A stretch of 17,784 nucleotides of DNA. Origin: Eggerthellaceae bacterium UBA5906 (GTDB lineage: Bacteria; Actinomycetota; Coriobacteriia; Coriobacteriales; Eggerthellaceae). Positions 7,455 through 14,808 of this stretch are shown here, in pieces. The stretch's first letter is position 1; every line of letters begins with the position of its first letter. The position numbers and the translations under genes are program-made. The stretch is taken from positions 1 to 17,784 of the forward strand of contig DJEE01000152.1 in assembly GCA_002431805.1 (NCBI GenBank). Reading direction: 5' to 3'. A model generated the notes under the pieces. That model was not told the DNA's origin and did not search any database. It was given only the letters and a program-made list of their open reading frames with translations.

Positions 7455-8636
7455 CTACCCCCCTAGCTTCGCAACGGCGCGCTCCAGGCGATCGCATGCT
7501 TCCTGCACCATCGCCTTGGGGCTTGCCAGGTTCATACGCACAAAGCCGCTGCCCTCGGGGCCGAACATGGTGCCCAAGTCAAGCCACAGCTTCGCATCCT
7601 TTTCCACCAGCTGCTTGATGCCGGCGTCGTCAAGCCCCAGGCCACGGCAGTCAAGCCACGGCAGGTACGTGCTCTCAAGCGGCACCAGCGTTACACCAGG
7701 CATGCGGTCAACCGCCGCCTGTAGCACGGCGTAGTTCTCGTTCAGCACGCCTTTCAGCTCGTCAAGCCATTCTTCGCCCTGCTCATAGCATGCCTGCGTG
7801 GCCGTTACGCCGAACACGCTTGGCTCATCGTAGCCCGTGCGACCCAAGGTGCGCTTGAACGCAGCGCGCAAATCGGCGTTGGGAATGAAGATGTTCGACA
7901 GCTGCAGGCCTGCCAGGTTGAACGTTTTGCTGGGTGCCGTGCAAATGACGGCGTTGTTTGCGTAGCGCTCCCCCAACGATGCGTACGGCACGTGCTTGTA
8001 GCCGGCGCGCGCGAAATCGGCGTGAATCTCGTCGGCCACTACCACCACGTTGTGCGCCAGACAAATGTCGCCGATGCGGCGCAGTTCCTCTTCGGTCCAG
8101 GCGCGCCCAACAGGGTTGTGCGGGTTGCACAGGATGAACAGCTTCGCGCCCGTTTTCTCAAGCTGGCGTTCAAAGCCCTCGAAGTCCATGGTGTAGCGAC
8201 CGTTTTCATAGATGAGCGGGCTGGTTGCCATTTTGCGGCCGTTGTCCTGAATCATCAGGCGGAACGGGTAGTACACCGGCGGCTGGATAATCACGCTGTC
8301 GCCCGGCTGCGTGAACGAGGTCACGGCCATAGCCAGGGCAAACACCACGCCCGGCGTCATCACGAACCACTCGCGCTCGGGACGCCAGCCGTGACGACGC
8401 TCGAACCAGTTTTGCACCGCCTCGTAGTAACCGTCCTGCGCCATGGTGTAGCCGTACACGCCGTGCTGCACGCGCTCGGTAAGCGCGTCGATTGCGGCGG
8501 GCACGGTTTTGAAGTCCATGTCGGCAACCCAAAGCGGCAGGTCGTCGGCCTCATGTCCGCGACGGCTCCACGCGTCCCACTTCAAGCAGCCGGTGTTACG
8601 GCGGTCGATGATGGTTTCAAAATCGTATTTCGTCAT
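7455..8636 (-). CDS. MalY/PatB-family PLP-dependent C-S lyase (cystathionine beta-lyase type aminotransferase fold)
   Basis: A 393-residue fold-type I PLP enzyme of normal length for MalY/PatB. The family cleaves cystathionine or cysteine conjugates to a thiol, pyruvate and ammonia. Visible features are the N-terminal RRNTGCLKWD block typical of this subfamily, WVADMDF (36-42), YGYTM (61-65), NPHNPVGR (171-178), ADEIHADF (201-208) with D202 for the pyridine nitrogen, and SKTFNLAGLQ (236-245) with K237 as the Schiff-base lysine. R367 in GFVRMNLA should bind the substrate carboxylate. The ATG at 8636 was chosen over the longer 8714 start because RRNTG begins close behind it and GTGGAG lies upstream. 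It follows the trans-sulfuration enzyme on the same strand, 143 bases downstream, so a sulfur amino-acid role is likely. Some MalY proteins also act as regulators; nothing here tests that. Confidence 0.9.
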   Translation of the reverse strand: MTKYDFETIIDRRNTGCLKWDAWSRRGHEADDLPLWVADMDFKTVPAAIDALTERVQHGVYGYTMAQDGYYEAVQNWFERRHGWRPEREWFVMTPGVVFALAMAVTSFTQPGDSVIIQPPVYYPFRLMIQDNGRKMATSPLIYENGRYTMDFEGFERQLEKTGAKLFILCNPHNPVGRAWTEEELRRIGDICLAHNVVVVADEIHADFARAGYKHVPYASLGERYANNAVICTAPSKTFNLAGLQLSNIFIPNADLRAAFKRTLGRTGYDEPSVFGVTATQACYEQGEEWLDELKGVLNENYAVLQAAVDRMPGVTLVPLESTYLPWLDCRGLGLDDAGIKQLVEKDAKLWLDLGTMFGPEGSGFVRMNLASPKAMVQEACDRLERAVAKLGG

Positions 8637-8675
8637 GCGATAGCTCCACTTCGTTCTGTGTTGTACTACTGCTGT

Positions 8676-8734
8676 TGTACGTACAGTCACATTCATCCAG
8701 CCGGGGCACCGCACCCGGTGCAGTGCCCCGGCTG
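8676..8734 (-). terminator. Perfect hairpin between the two PLP genes (attenuator or terminator), with a palindrome downstream
   Basis: CAGCCGGGGCAC (8698-8709) pairs with GTGCCCCGGCTG (8723-8734) over 12 bases, and the enclosed GCACC/GGTGC extends the fold, giving a very stable hairpin. On the minus strand it stands 45 bases after the stop of the trans-sulfuration gene and 60 before the start of the C-S lyase gene. No T-run follows. Next comes a perfect palindrome, TGTACGTACA (8676-8685), a possible operator for an independent promoter of the second gene. Confidence 0.55.
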
Positions 8735-8779
8735 CGGTCCGAGCCCGCCTAGCGGCACCCGCTTGGCCACTTGGCGGCG

Positions 8780-9991
8780 TTACGCCAACGCCTGCTCCAG
8801 GTCAGCCAGCAAATCTTCCACGTCCTCGATGCCCACGGACAAGCGCAGCAGGCGATCGTCGATGCCCAGCTTGTCCAGCATAGGCTTCGGAATGGAACCG
8901 TGCGTCTGAACCAACGGGTACGTTACCAGGCTTTCCGTGCCGCCTAAGCTTTCTGCGAACAAAATCAGCTTCGTGCGCTCCAGAACATCCAGGGCGCGTT
9001 GGTGCGTGTCGGTCTTGAACGAGATCATCGCGCCGAAGCCGCTGGTTTGACGCTTCGAAAGCTCGTAGTTGGGATGGTCGGGGTCACCCACATAGAACAC
9101 GTCCGTGACGTGCGGGTTTGCCTTCAGCGCCGCAGCGATGCGCTTGGCGTTGCTTTCTTGTTGGCGCATGCGCACGCCCAGCGTTTTAAGGCTGCGCAGC
9201 ATCAACCAGCTATCGAACGGGCTCAGCTGGTTACCCTCGCTCATGGTTGCGTTGAACAACGGCTCAAGCAGCGTGCTGTCGCGCAGCACCAAAAAGCCCG
9301 AAAGCACATCGTTATGACCGCACAAATACTTCGTGCCGCTGTAAATCACCACGTCAGCACCCAATTCGAACGGCTTTTGGAAATACATGGTCAAAAACGT
9401 GTTGTCCACGGCAAAAATCGCGTTGTGCTCATGCGCCGCCTTTGCCACGGCGGCAATGTCGGCTACCTTCATAGTGGGGTTTGTGGGCGTCTCCAAAAAC
9501 ACCAGCTTCGTGTTGGGCTTAAACGACGCCTCCAACACGTCGGCATCGGTCAGGTCAACGTAGTCGAACTCCAAACCGTATTGCGTGTATATGTTGCTGA
9601 ACAGGCGATACGTGCCACCATACAAGTCGTCGCTCACCAGCACGTGGTCACCGGAGCGCAAAACCTTCAGCAGCGTGGTAATGGCCGCCATGCCGCTTGA
9701 AAACGCTAGCGCCTTCTTGCCGCCCTCCAACAGCGCGATAGTATTCTCCAGCTCCAAGCGCGTAGGGTTGCCACAACGCGAGTAGCAATAACCTGTCGAC
9801 TGCCCCCACGCGGGATGGGCAAACGTAGCGGATTGGTACAGCGGGTAGCTGATAGCGCCCGTGCGCTCATCGATGCCCTCATAACCGCGAACCGCAATGG
9901 AATCGGCATGCCAACCGGCATGTTTCTCCTGGTCAATCCCAAGAAGTCCGTCGATTTCCTCGGCCATCGCTTCGAAACTGGAGTCGTTCAT
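8780..9991 (-). CDS. Cys/Met metabolism PLP enzyme (cystathionine gamma-synthase / gamma-lyase family)
   Basis: A 403-residue enzyme of the MetB/MetC/MGL family. It makes or breaks C-S bonds at the gamma carbon of homoserine derivatives, cystathionine or methionine. Visible features are SYPLYQSATF (48-57), Y70-S-R72 (phosphate contact from the neighbouring subunit in the tetramer), SSGMAAI (98-104), ETPTNPT (167-173), AVDNTF with D196, and SGTKYLCGHNDVLSG with K221 as the PLP lysine. ESLGGTESL (347-355) and QTHGSIP (362-368) complete the signature. Residues that separate gamma-synthase from lyase are not decisive by eye, so I give no gene symbol. The ATG at 9991 follows AGGAAAGGA; the 10039 start lies upstream of this ribosome site and is less likely. 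It is divergent from the amidohydrolase and upstream of the MalY-like gene. Confidence 0.92.
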   Translation of the reverse strand: MNDSSFEAMAEEIDGLLGIDQEKHAGWHADSIAVRGYEGIDERTGAISYPLYQSATFAHPAWGQSTGYCYSRCGNPTRLELENTIALLEGGKKALAFSSGMAAITTLLKVLRSGDHVLVSDDLYGGTYRLFSNIYTQYGLEFDYVDLTDADVLEASFKPNTKLVFLETPTNPTMKVADIAAVAKAAHEHNAIFAVDNTFLTMYFQKPFELGADVVIYSGTKYLCGHNDVLSGFLVLRDSTLLEPLFNATMSEGNQLSPFDSWLMLRSLKTLGVRMRQQESNAKRIAAALKANPHVTDVFYVGDPDHPNYELSKRQTSGFGAMISFKTDTHQRALDVLERTKLILFAESLGGTESLVTYPLVQTHGSIPKPMLDKLGIDDRLLRLSVGIEDVEDLLADLEQALA

Positions 9992-10382
9992 TGCGGCAGC
10001 ATTCCTTTCCTGCGATATCGTTCTACAGCCGCCGGGCAAATCCCTAGCGTATTTGTAAGGTTATGTTTCCGAATGGGTAGTGTACCGGAGAACAACACGT
10101 AGTGAGTTAGAAACCAGATAGCCCAGATATACGATTTTTCGAACATCGGTTATCAGGGCAGCTCTCTCGCACCGCCCTCAATCAGCCTTTCCCGCCCCAT
10201 TCGATTCAAACGGCAACCGTCAGGTGCGCCTTAAACGCCCTCGCGCCAACTCGGGCCCGCCAAACCGCGAGCTCTACTTGCGCCTGACGCACAGCCGCAA
10301 TCCCTTCGTAAGGCCATTTTGACCGGTGCAAGCAAACCGTTCGCGCCGTACAATCGAAACATTCTACGAGCAAGGAGCTTTC
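9992..10382. other. Divergent intergenic region, 391 bases, no gene recognised
   Basis: This spans the gap between two divergently transcribed genes and must hold both promoters. No ORF with a ribosome site and no RNA gene is seen. A tandem CCAGATA repeat with a period of 9 (10114-10120, 10123-10129) lies near the middle, followed by an AT-rich stretch (10126-10140). TACAAT (10349-10354) is a possible -10 for the amidohydrolase, with TTGACC (10319-10324) too far upstream at 24 bases. I see no SAM-type riboswitch core. Confidence 0.5.
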
Positions 10383-11189
10383 ATGGCTGTTATCGATGCG
10401 CACGCGCACATTTACCCCGACAAAATCGCTGCCGCCGCAGTTGATGCCGTTGGCGACTTTTACCAGGTCAACATGTTCGGAGACGGCACGGCAGCCGGCC
10501 TGCTTTCCGCAAAGGACCGCTCCCCCATCACGCACTTTCTAGTGCACTCCGTCGCCACCAGCGTGCATGCCGTCACGGCCATCAACAACGCAATCGCCCA
10601 AGCGTGCCAGCAGCACCCTGAGTTCATCGGCTTTGCCGCCATGCATCAGGATTTCCAGGACCCCGCAACCGAACTGCAACGCGCAGTTGACCTGGGACTT
10701 CATGGCGTAAAGCTGCATCCCGACACGCAAAAGGTGAATATGGACGACCCCCGGCTTATGGAGGTGTACGCCATTTGCGAGGAAATGGGGCTGCCCGTTG
10801 TCATCCACACCGGCGACTATCGCTACGACTACTCGCACCCACGCCGGCTGGTGAACATCCTGAAAGCCTTTCCCGACTTGGTGGTTGATGCCGCGCACTT
10901 CGGTTACTGGTCGTGCTTTGACGTGGGCTACGACATCCTGCACGAAGTTGCGCGCCACGACCGCGTGTTTTTGGACCAGTCCAGCACGCAGAAGTTCTTA
11001 GGCCCGCGTCGCACCGTCGAGCTTGCACGCATGTGGGGCACCGACCGCATCATGTTCGGCAGCGATTTTCCCATGTGGGACCCGGCGGAAGAATGCAACA
11101 AACTTATCGCCGCCGGCTTCAACGAGGACGAGCTGGAAAATATCTTGTGGCACAACGCTGAGCGCTTCTCCGGAGTGAAAGTTGACTAG
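10383..11189 (+). CDS. Amidohydrolase-2 family TIM-barrel metal-dependent hydrolase
   Basis: A 268-residue protein of the amidohydrolase-2 family (related to decarboxylases such as ACMSD and to uncharacterised TatD-like hydrolases). Metal and active-site residues are in order: D5-A-H7-A-H9 on strand 1, K110-L-H112 (VKLHPD), H142 (VVIHTGD), H172 (AAHFGYW) and D228 (MFGSDFPMW). The complete set suggests an active enzyme. The ATG at 10383 is preceded by AAGGAG at 5 bases; the upstream start at 10326 is not supported by a ribosome site. Substrate cannot be inferred. The MFS gene downstream is on the same strand but about 280 bases away, with its own leader hairpin, so a functional link is only suggestive. 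There is no signal peptide, so it is cytoplasmic. Confidence 0.88.
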   Translation: MAVIDAHAHIYPDKIAAAAVDAVGDFYQVNMFGDGTAAGLLSAKDRSPITHFLVHSVATSVHAVTAINNAIAQACQQHPEFIGFAAMHQDFQDPATELQRAVDLGLHGVKLHPDTQKVNMDDPRLMEVYAICEEMGLPVVIHTGDYRYDYSHPRRLVNILKAFPDLVVDAAHFGYWSCFDVGYDILHEVARHDRVFLDQSSTQKFLGPRRTVELARMWGTDRIMFGSDFPMWDPAEECNKLIAAGFNEDELENILWHNAERFSGVKVD

Positions 11190-11273
11190 GCGTTTGCAAC
11201 GGGGGTTTGTGACGGGATTGTGTCTTATTCCCTAGCCCTACGGTAGGTTGAAGCTTGCCGCAAGGCTAAAGAG

Positions 11274-11279
11274 TATGAT
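11274..11279 (+). promoter_or_regulatory. Possible -10 box for the MFS gene
   Basis: TATGAT (11274-11279) lies just upstream of the leader hairpin. The best -35 candidate is AGCTTG (11252-11257), 16 bases away and a poor match. The short palindrome CTTGCCGCAAG (11254-11264) overlaps it and could be an operator. Weak evidence. Confidence 0.3.
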
Positions 11280-11300
11280 TTCAGCCGTTGTTTTAGGAAA

Positions 11301-11351
11301 AGGTTCCTTGATGGTGTCCGAAGCGACCCTTCGATTACCACCAAGGAACCT
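11301..11351 (+). promoter_or_regulatory. Long leader hairpin upstream of the MFS transporter gene
   Basis: AGGTTCCTTGATGGT (11301-11315) and ACCACCAAGGAACCT (11337-11351) pair over 15 bases with one G-T wobble. Inside, CGAAG (11319-11323) pairs with CTTCG (11329-11333). It ends 117 bases before the start codon. No T-run follows, so it is not a simple terminator, and the flanking sequence does not match the T-box consensus. It may be a protein-binding or attenuation element, or the end of a small mobile element. Confidence 0.6.
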
Positions 11352-11468
11352 GCGACCATGAACGTCGATCCGCTCGTTGGCTGCACACTAACTGCGTTTT
11401 CGTTAGCTGTGTGGCCACGTGCGGATTTTTTATTCTCGGTCGTGGGAAAATGGAAAGAGGAATCGAAT

Positions 11469-12860
11469 ATGCCATCGGCAACCGATGCCGCGCAATGCGC
11501 ATCGGCCGGCAGCTTTTCGTCTGCCGGCGAGGATCGCGCAGCGCAGCTCATGCATCGCATGGATGCAACGCAGCCAACTGCAACGTTTAAGAAAGTGATG
11601 GCGCTTACTTCGGCCGGCGTGTTCGTGGACGCCATGGACGTGTACCTGGCCGGCGGCGTGAAAAGCACACTGGTGGAAACGGGTTTTGCCACAAACGAGC
11701 AAACAGCCACGTTCTTGTCGGCGGGCTTTTTAGGCCTATTCATCGGCTCGCTTATTGCCGGGCTTATCGGCGATCTGCTTGGCCGCCGCAAAGCATTCCA
11801 GTTCAACCTGCTGCTGTTCGGCGTTGCCACCATTTTGGGCGCGTTTGCCCCGTCTATGGCGTTCATGATTGTGATGCGCTTCTTCGTTGGCCTGGGCTTA
11901 GGCTCCGAACTGGTTACCAGCTTCAGCATGATCAACGAGTTTGCGCCCGTAGCGAAGCGCGGCAAATGGTGCGCTATCGGCTCCACCATCGCGAACTGCG
12001 GCTCGCCCATCGGCATGTTCTTATGCCTGCTCTTCATTACCATGTGGAGCCCGCTGGGGCAGGAATCTTGGCGCCTGGTGTTCGCCGTTATCGGCGTGGC
12101 CGCCATCGCGGTGTGCATTGCGCGCCAGTCCATGCCTGAAAGCCCGCGTTGGCTTATCCAGCACGGCAAGCTTGACCAGGCGGACGCCCTTATCTCGCGC
12201 ATCGAAGGCGAAATGCGCGCCGCTGGCATCGCGCCTGCCGAAGAAGTGGTGCGCAAGCAAGAACCCATGGATTCCGACGCTCACCTGGCACGCAACCTGT
12301 TCTTGGGCATTGTGGTTGTTATCGGCACGTCGCTGACGCAGTACACGTACACCACGTTCGGCCCGTCCATCCTGAAAAGCGTGGGGCTTGCCACGCAAAC
12401 GTCGCTGCTGTCCACCACCATTACCATGCTTGCTGCACCGCTTGGCGCGCTCATCGGCGCGCTGCTCATTGAAAAGCTTGGCCGCCGCGTAGAGGTGTCC
12501 GGTGCGTTCATTTGGGTTGCGATTTTCGCATTCGCGTACGCCATGGCACTCGGTGCCGGCTCTACCGCACTTATCACCGTGCTGGGCTTCTTGATGACCA
12601 TCGGCTTCTATGTGTTGAACGCCTCGGTGATCAGCGTGTATGTGGGTGAGCTGTTCTCCACGAAGTACCGCTTCCGCGGCGCCGGCATTTCGCAAGGTTC
12701 GGGCAAGGCCGTAAACGTGTTCATGCCGTTTGCGGTAACCTGGCTGCTTGCAAACCTGCAACCAAGCGTGATTTACTTCGCCATTGTGGCTGTAGCGCTG
12801 ATTGCGGCCATCATCACGCTGGCCATCGGCCCGGAAACGAAGTCCCGCCGCCTGGGGTAG
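11469..12860 (+). CDS. Major facilitator superfamily transporter, metabolite:H+ symporter type
   Basis: A 463-residue integral membrane protein with about 12 hydrophobic segments and the MFS plan of two six-helix halves. Signatures are D54-x2-D57 in helix 1 (FVDAMDVYL), loop 2-3 motif GDLLGRRK (101-108), MPESPRWL after helix 6 (222-229), a cytoplasmic loop around 230-275, LGRR (337-340) in loop 8-9, and YRFRGAGISQ (400-409). A C-terminal PETK (455-458) follows. The pattern fits the sugar-porter / aromatic-acid symporter side of the family, so an organic acid or small metabolite is likely. The ATG at 11469 follows GAGGA; an in-frame ATG at 11358 would add 37 residues without a good ribosome site. 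The N-terminal 35 residues are polar. A strong terminator follows. Confidence 0.88.
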   Translation: MPSATDAAQCASAGSFSSAGEDRAAQLMHRMDATQPTATFKKVMALTSAGVFVDAMDVYLAGGVKSTLVETGFATNEQTATFLSAGFLGLFIGSLIAGLIGDLLGRRKAFQFNLLLFGVATILGAFAPSMAFMIVMRFFVGLGLGSELVTSFSMINEFAPVAKRGKWCAIGSTIANCGSPIGMFLCLLFITMWSPLGQESWRLVFAVIGVAAIAVCIARQSMPESPRWLIQHGKLDQADALISRIEGEMRAAGIAPAEEVVRKQEPMDSDAHLARNLFLGIVVVIGTSLTQYTYTTFGPSILKSVGLATQTSLLSTTITMLAAPLGALIGALLIEKLGRRVEVSGAFIWVAIFAFAYAMALGAGSTALITVLGFLMTIGFYVLNASVISVYVGELFSTKYRFRGAGISQGSGKAVNVFMPFAVTWLLANLQPSVIYFAIVAVALIAAIITLAIGPETKSRRLG

Positions 12861-12877
12861 GGAAGGGCACGCGTTAG

Positions 12878-12927
12878 CACGAGCGAGTTTCGTCCTTTTG
12901 TCGCAAACTCGCTCGTGTTTGCGTTTT
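12878..12927 (+). terminator. Intrinsic terminator of the MFS gene
   Basis: CACGAGCGAGTTT (12878-12890) pairs perfectly with AAACTCGCTCGTG (12905-12917) over 13 bases, followed by TTTGCGTTTT. It begins 17 bases after the stop codon. Confidence 0.85.
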
Positions 12928-13044
12928 AACACCAGGGTGCGTAGTAGCACCTGCAAGCTGACTTACGTTTCCCCAGTTCATAGGCTCGTATGTTTTGGCG
13001 CTACTTGGCAGGTTCGCAGCAAAACACAAACAAAAGCGAGTTTG
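12904..13044. repeat. Inverted pair of 24-base sequences in the MFS / CorC-like intergenic region
   Basis: The sequence at 12904-12927 (CAAACTCGCT..GTTTGCGTTTT) recurs on the opposite strand at 13021-13044 with 21 of 24 identities. The first copy includes the right arm of the MFS terminator. Between them lies a short hairpin, GGTGC-N6-GCACC (about 12946-12961). The 140-base unit could fold as one large stem or be a degraded small element. No ORF lies inside. Confidence 0.6.
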
Positions 13045-13098
13045 TGACACCGTACCCGCTTTGATGCACCCATCGTGCGTAATCCCCATAGGCGCAAA

Positions 13099-13130
13099 AT
13101 GAAAGCCTCCCAGTTGGGAGGCTTTTTCAT
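13099..13130. terminator. Bidirectional intrinsic terminator
   Basis: AAAGCCTCCC (13102-13111) and GGGAGGCTTT (13116-13125) form a perfect stem around the 4-base loop AGTT. T-rich sequence follows on the plus strand (TTTTT) and on the minus strand (TTTCATTTTG). It ends the CorC-like gene transcribed leftward, whose stop is at 13132, and also faces any rightward read-through. Confidence 0.9.
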
Positions 13131-13131
13131 G

Positions 13132-14454
13132 CTACTCGTCTTCTTCTTGCTTGGGCTTGGGGGTAAGCACCAGCTTCACAGTGTCTATGCGGTGACGGTC
13201 CATATGCATAACCGTCAGCTTCGCCGTGGCCTCCTTGCCTTCCAACGTTAGACTGTCGCCTTCGGATGGGATGCGGTCAAGCACGTCCATAATCAGGCCG
13301 CCGAGCGTTTCGCAGTCCTCAGCGTCTTGCGGCACGAACCCGATAAGCTCCTCGAAGTCGCCCACAGCCATGCCGCCGTCAACCACCATGGTGTCGTCGG
13401 TCAGCTTCTTCACCGAGTCGTTGTCAGCGTGGCGATACTCGTCGTCAACATGACCCACAATCTGCTCCATGATGTCGGTCATGGTCACAATGCCTGCCGT
13501 GCCGCCGTGCTCGTCAACCACCACGGCAATCTTCGTGTTGCCTTCTTGCAGCACCTGCAGCAGCTTTGCCACGGGGATGCTCTCGGGCACCGCTTCGATG
13601 GAACGCACGGGCAAATCCTCGATAGTAGCGCCCTTGCCCATAAGATACAGGTCCTTCACGTGCACAAAGCCCACGATGCGGTCCTTCGATTCGCGGCACA
13701 CGGGATAGCGCGTGAACTTGTACTGCGTGACCAGGGCCATATTCTCCTCAAGCGAGTCTTCAAGGTCGATGCACACCAGGTCGGTGCGCGGCGTCATAAT
13801 AGCCTCGGCATCTTTGTCGCCCAGATCAAAGATGTTGTCCACAAATGCGTTTTGCTCGGGGTCAATCAAACCGCTTTCGGTGGATTCGTCAATGAGCAGC
13901 TTAATCTCGTCGCCCGTGTACACCTCGTGCTCATTGGCCGGGTCGTGGCCGGCCAGGCGCACCACGCCGTTGGTGATACCGTTGAACAGAATCATAATCG
14001 GGTAGGTAATCTTATAGAACGCCATAAGCGGGCCCGCCGTGAACAGCGCATAGCGTTCCGTGGCGAAAATAGCGAACGACTTTGGGATCAGCTCGCCCAC
14101 CACCACGTGCAGCGTGGTCATGATGAAGTAGCCGATAGCCACAGCAACCACGCTGATCAGGGCTTCCGGCAAATGCAGCAGCTCGAACAGCGGACGGATA
14201 AGCGCGGAAAACGCCGGCTCGCCCAGCCAGCCCAGAGCCAGCGATGCAAGCGTAATGCCCAACTGACACGCCGAAAGATACTGGTTCACGTTCTCGGCTA
14301 TGTGCATGGCGCTTTTCGCACCCTTTTTGCCCTCTTCAACAGCCAGCTCAAGCTGGGATTTGCGCACGCGCACCAGCGCGAACTCGGCAATAACGAAAAA
14401 CGCATTCATCGCCAAAAACAGGGCAACAAGAACAAGGCTTAAGCCTATGTGCAT
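13132..14454 (-). CDS. DUF21 / CBS-pair / CorC_HlyC domain membrane protein (hemolysin C, CNNM-like family)
   Basis: A 440-residue protein of the family usually annotated as hemolysin or Mg2+/Co2+ efflux protein. The N-terminal DUF21 domain (1-165) has about four membrane segments (4-24, 60-80, 97-117, 137-158) and the conserved GELIPKS (120-126). Two CBS domains follow (roughly 210-340) with MTPRTDLV (220-227) and VVDEHGGTAGIVTM (312-325). A CorC_HlyC domain (350-432) ends in an acidic tail. Related CNNM/CorC proteins export or regulate Mg2+ using ATP-bound CBS domains; the hemolysin label is historical. The ATG at 14454 follows AAGGAG at 10 bases and starts directly on the first membrane helix; the 14502 start lies before that ribosome site. 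It appears monocistronic. Confidence 0.93.
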   Translation of the reverse strand: MHIGLSLVLVALFLAMNAFFVIAEFALVRVRKSQLELAVEEGKKGAKSAMHIAENVNQYLSACQLGITLASLALGWLGEPAFSALIRPLFELLHLPEALISVVAVAIGYFIMTTLHVVVGELIPKSFAIFATERYALFTAGPLMAFYKITYPIMILFNGITNGVVRLAGHDPANEHEVYTGDEIKLLIDESTESGLIDPEQNAFVDNIFDLGDKDAEAIMTPRTDLVCIDLEDSLEENMALVTQYKFTRYPVCRESKDRIVGFVHVKDLYLMGKGATIEDLPVRSIEAVPESIPVAKLLQVLQEGNTKIAVVVDEHGGTAGIVTMTDIMEQIVGHVDDEYRHADNDSVKKLTDDTMVVDGGMAVGDFEELIGFVPQDAEDCETLGGLIMDVLDRIPSEGDSLTLEGKEATAKLTVMHMDRHRIDTVKLVLTPKPKQEEDE

Positions 14455-14488
14455 AAAAGCGGGTCTCCTTAAGTTGGGTACATATGCA

Positions 14489-14514
14489 GAAGGCGGACGC
14501 ACAGGCCCGCCTTC
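14489..14514 (-). promoter_or_regulatory. Hairpin upstream of the CorC-like gene
   Basis: GAAGGCGG (14489-14496) and CCGCCTTC (14507-14514) form a perfect 8-base stem about 35 bases before the start codon. It may lie in the mRNA leader or overlap a promoter; it is not followed by a T-run. Its role is unknown. Confidence 0.4.
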
Positions 14515-14650
14515 GAACCGCCAGCTTGCGTCAGCGGCTTGCTATTTGCGTAGCATTTCTATTGTGACATGGTACTTCGCACCAACGGGGTTCCTTTACG
14601 CTTTATCCAAAAGTACGGCAGCGTTTTACGAAACCGTTACCTTTCCGCAC

Positions 14651-14808
14651 CGTAGCCGCAGCAACGCGCAAGAAGCAAGGGACAGGTGGGACAGTACCCA
14701 ACCCCCGTCCCAAACGGCGTAGCCGTAGCAACGCGCAAGAAGTAAGGGACAGGTGGGACAGTACCCGACCCCTATCCCAAAATGGGACGGTACCCGACCC
14801 CTGTCACA
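14651..14808. repeat. REP-like repeat cluster: two tandem ~67-base copies with three 26-base palindromic units
   Basis: Two tandem copies (14651-14717, 14718-14785) are about 90% identical and share CGTAGCCG, AGCAACGCGCAAGAAG and AAGGGACAGGTGGGACAG. Each carries a 26-base unit starting TGGGACAG, with core TACCC-ACCCC, and ending in a near-complement of the start. Units are at 14687-14712, 14754-14779 and 14783-14808; the third is isolated from the long repeat. Each differs from the ideal palindrome at one or two positions, in different places. The third unit overlaps the stop codon of the permease gene. The pattern fits REP (repetitive extragenic palindromic) elements. No transposase is in the window. 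Confidence 0.75.

Noticed and set aside
7992..8909. A 305-codon plus-strand frame across the two PLP enzyme genes
   Set aside because: It is antisense to two clear PLP enzymes and spans their intergenic hairpin; the translation is His/Val/Arg-rich noise.
11301..11351. T-box riboswitch for the MFS gene
   Set aside because: The downstream bases resemble GGAACC, but the T-box consensus bulge and specifier architecture are missing, and no T-run terminator follows.
13327..14442. A 371-codon plus-strand frame antisense to the CorC-like gene
   Set aside because: A codon-bias shadow of a gene with clear DUF21 and CBS motifs.
14651..14808. CRISPR array
   Set aside because: There are only two long copies in direct tandem with no unique spacers between them; the palindromic units fit REP elements better.
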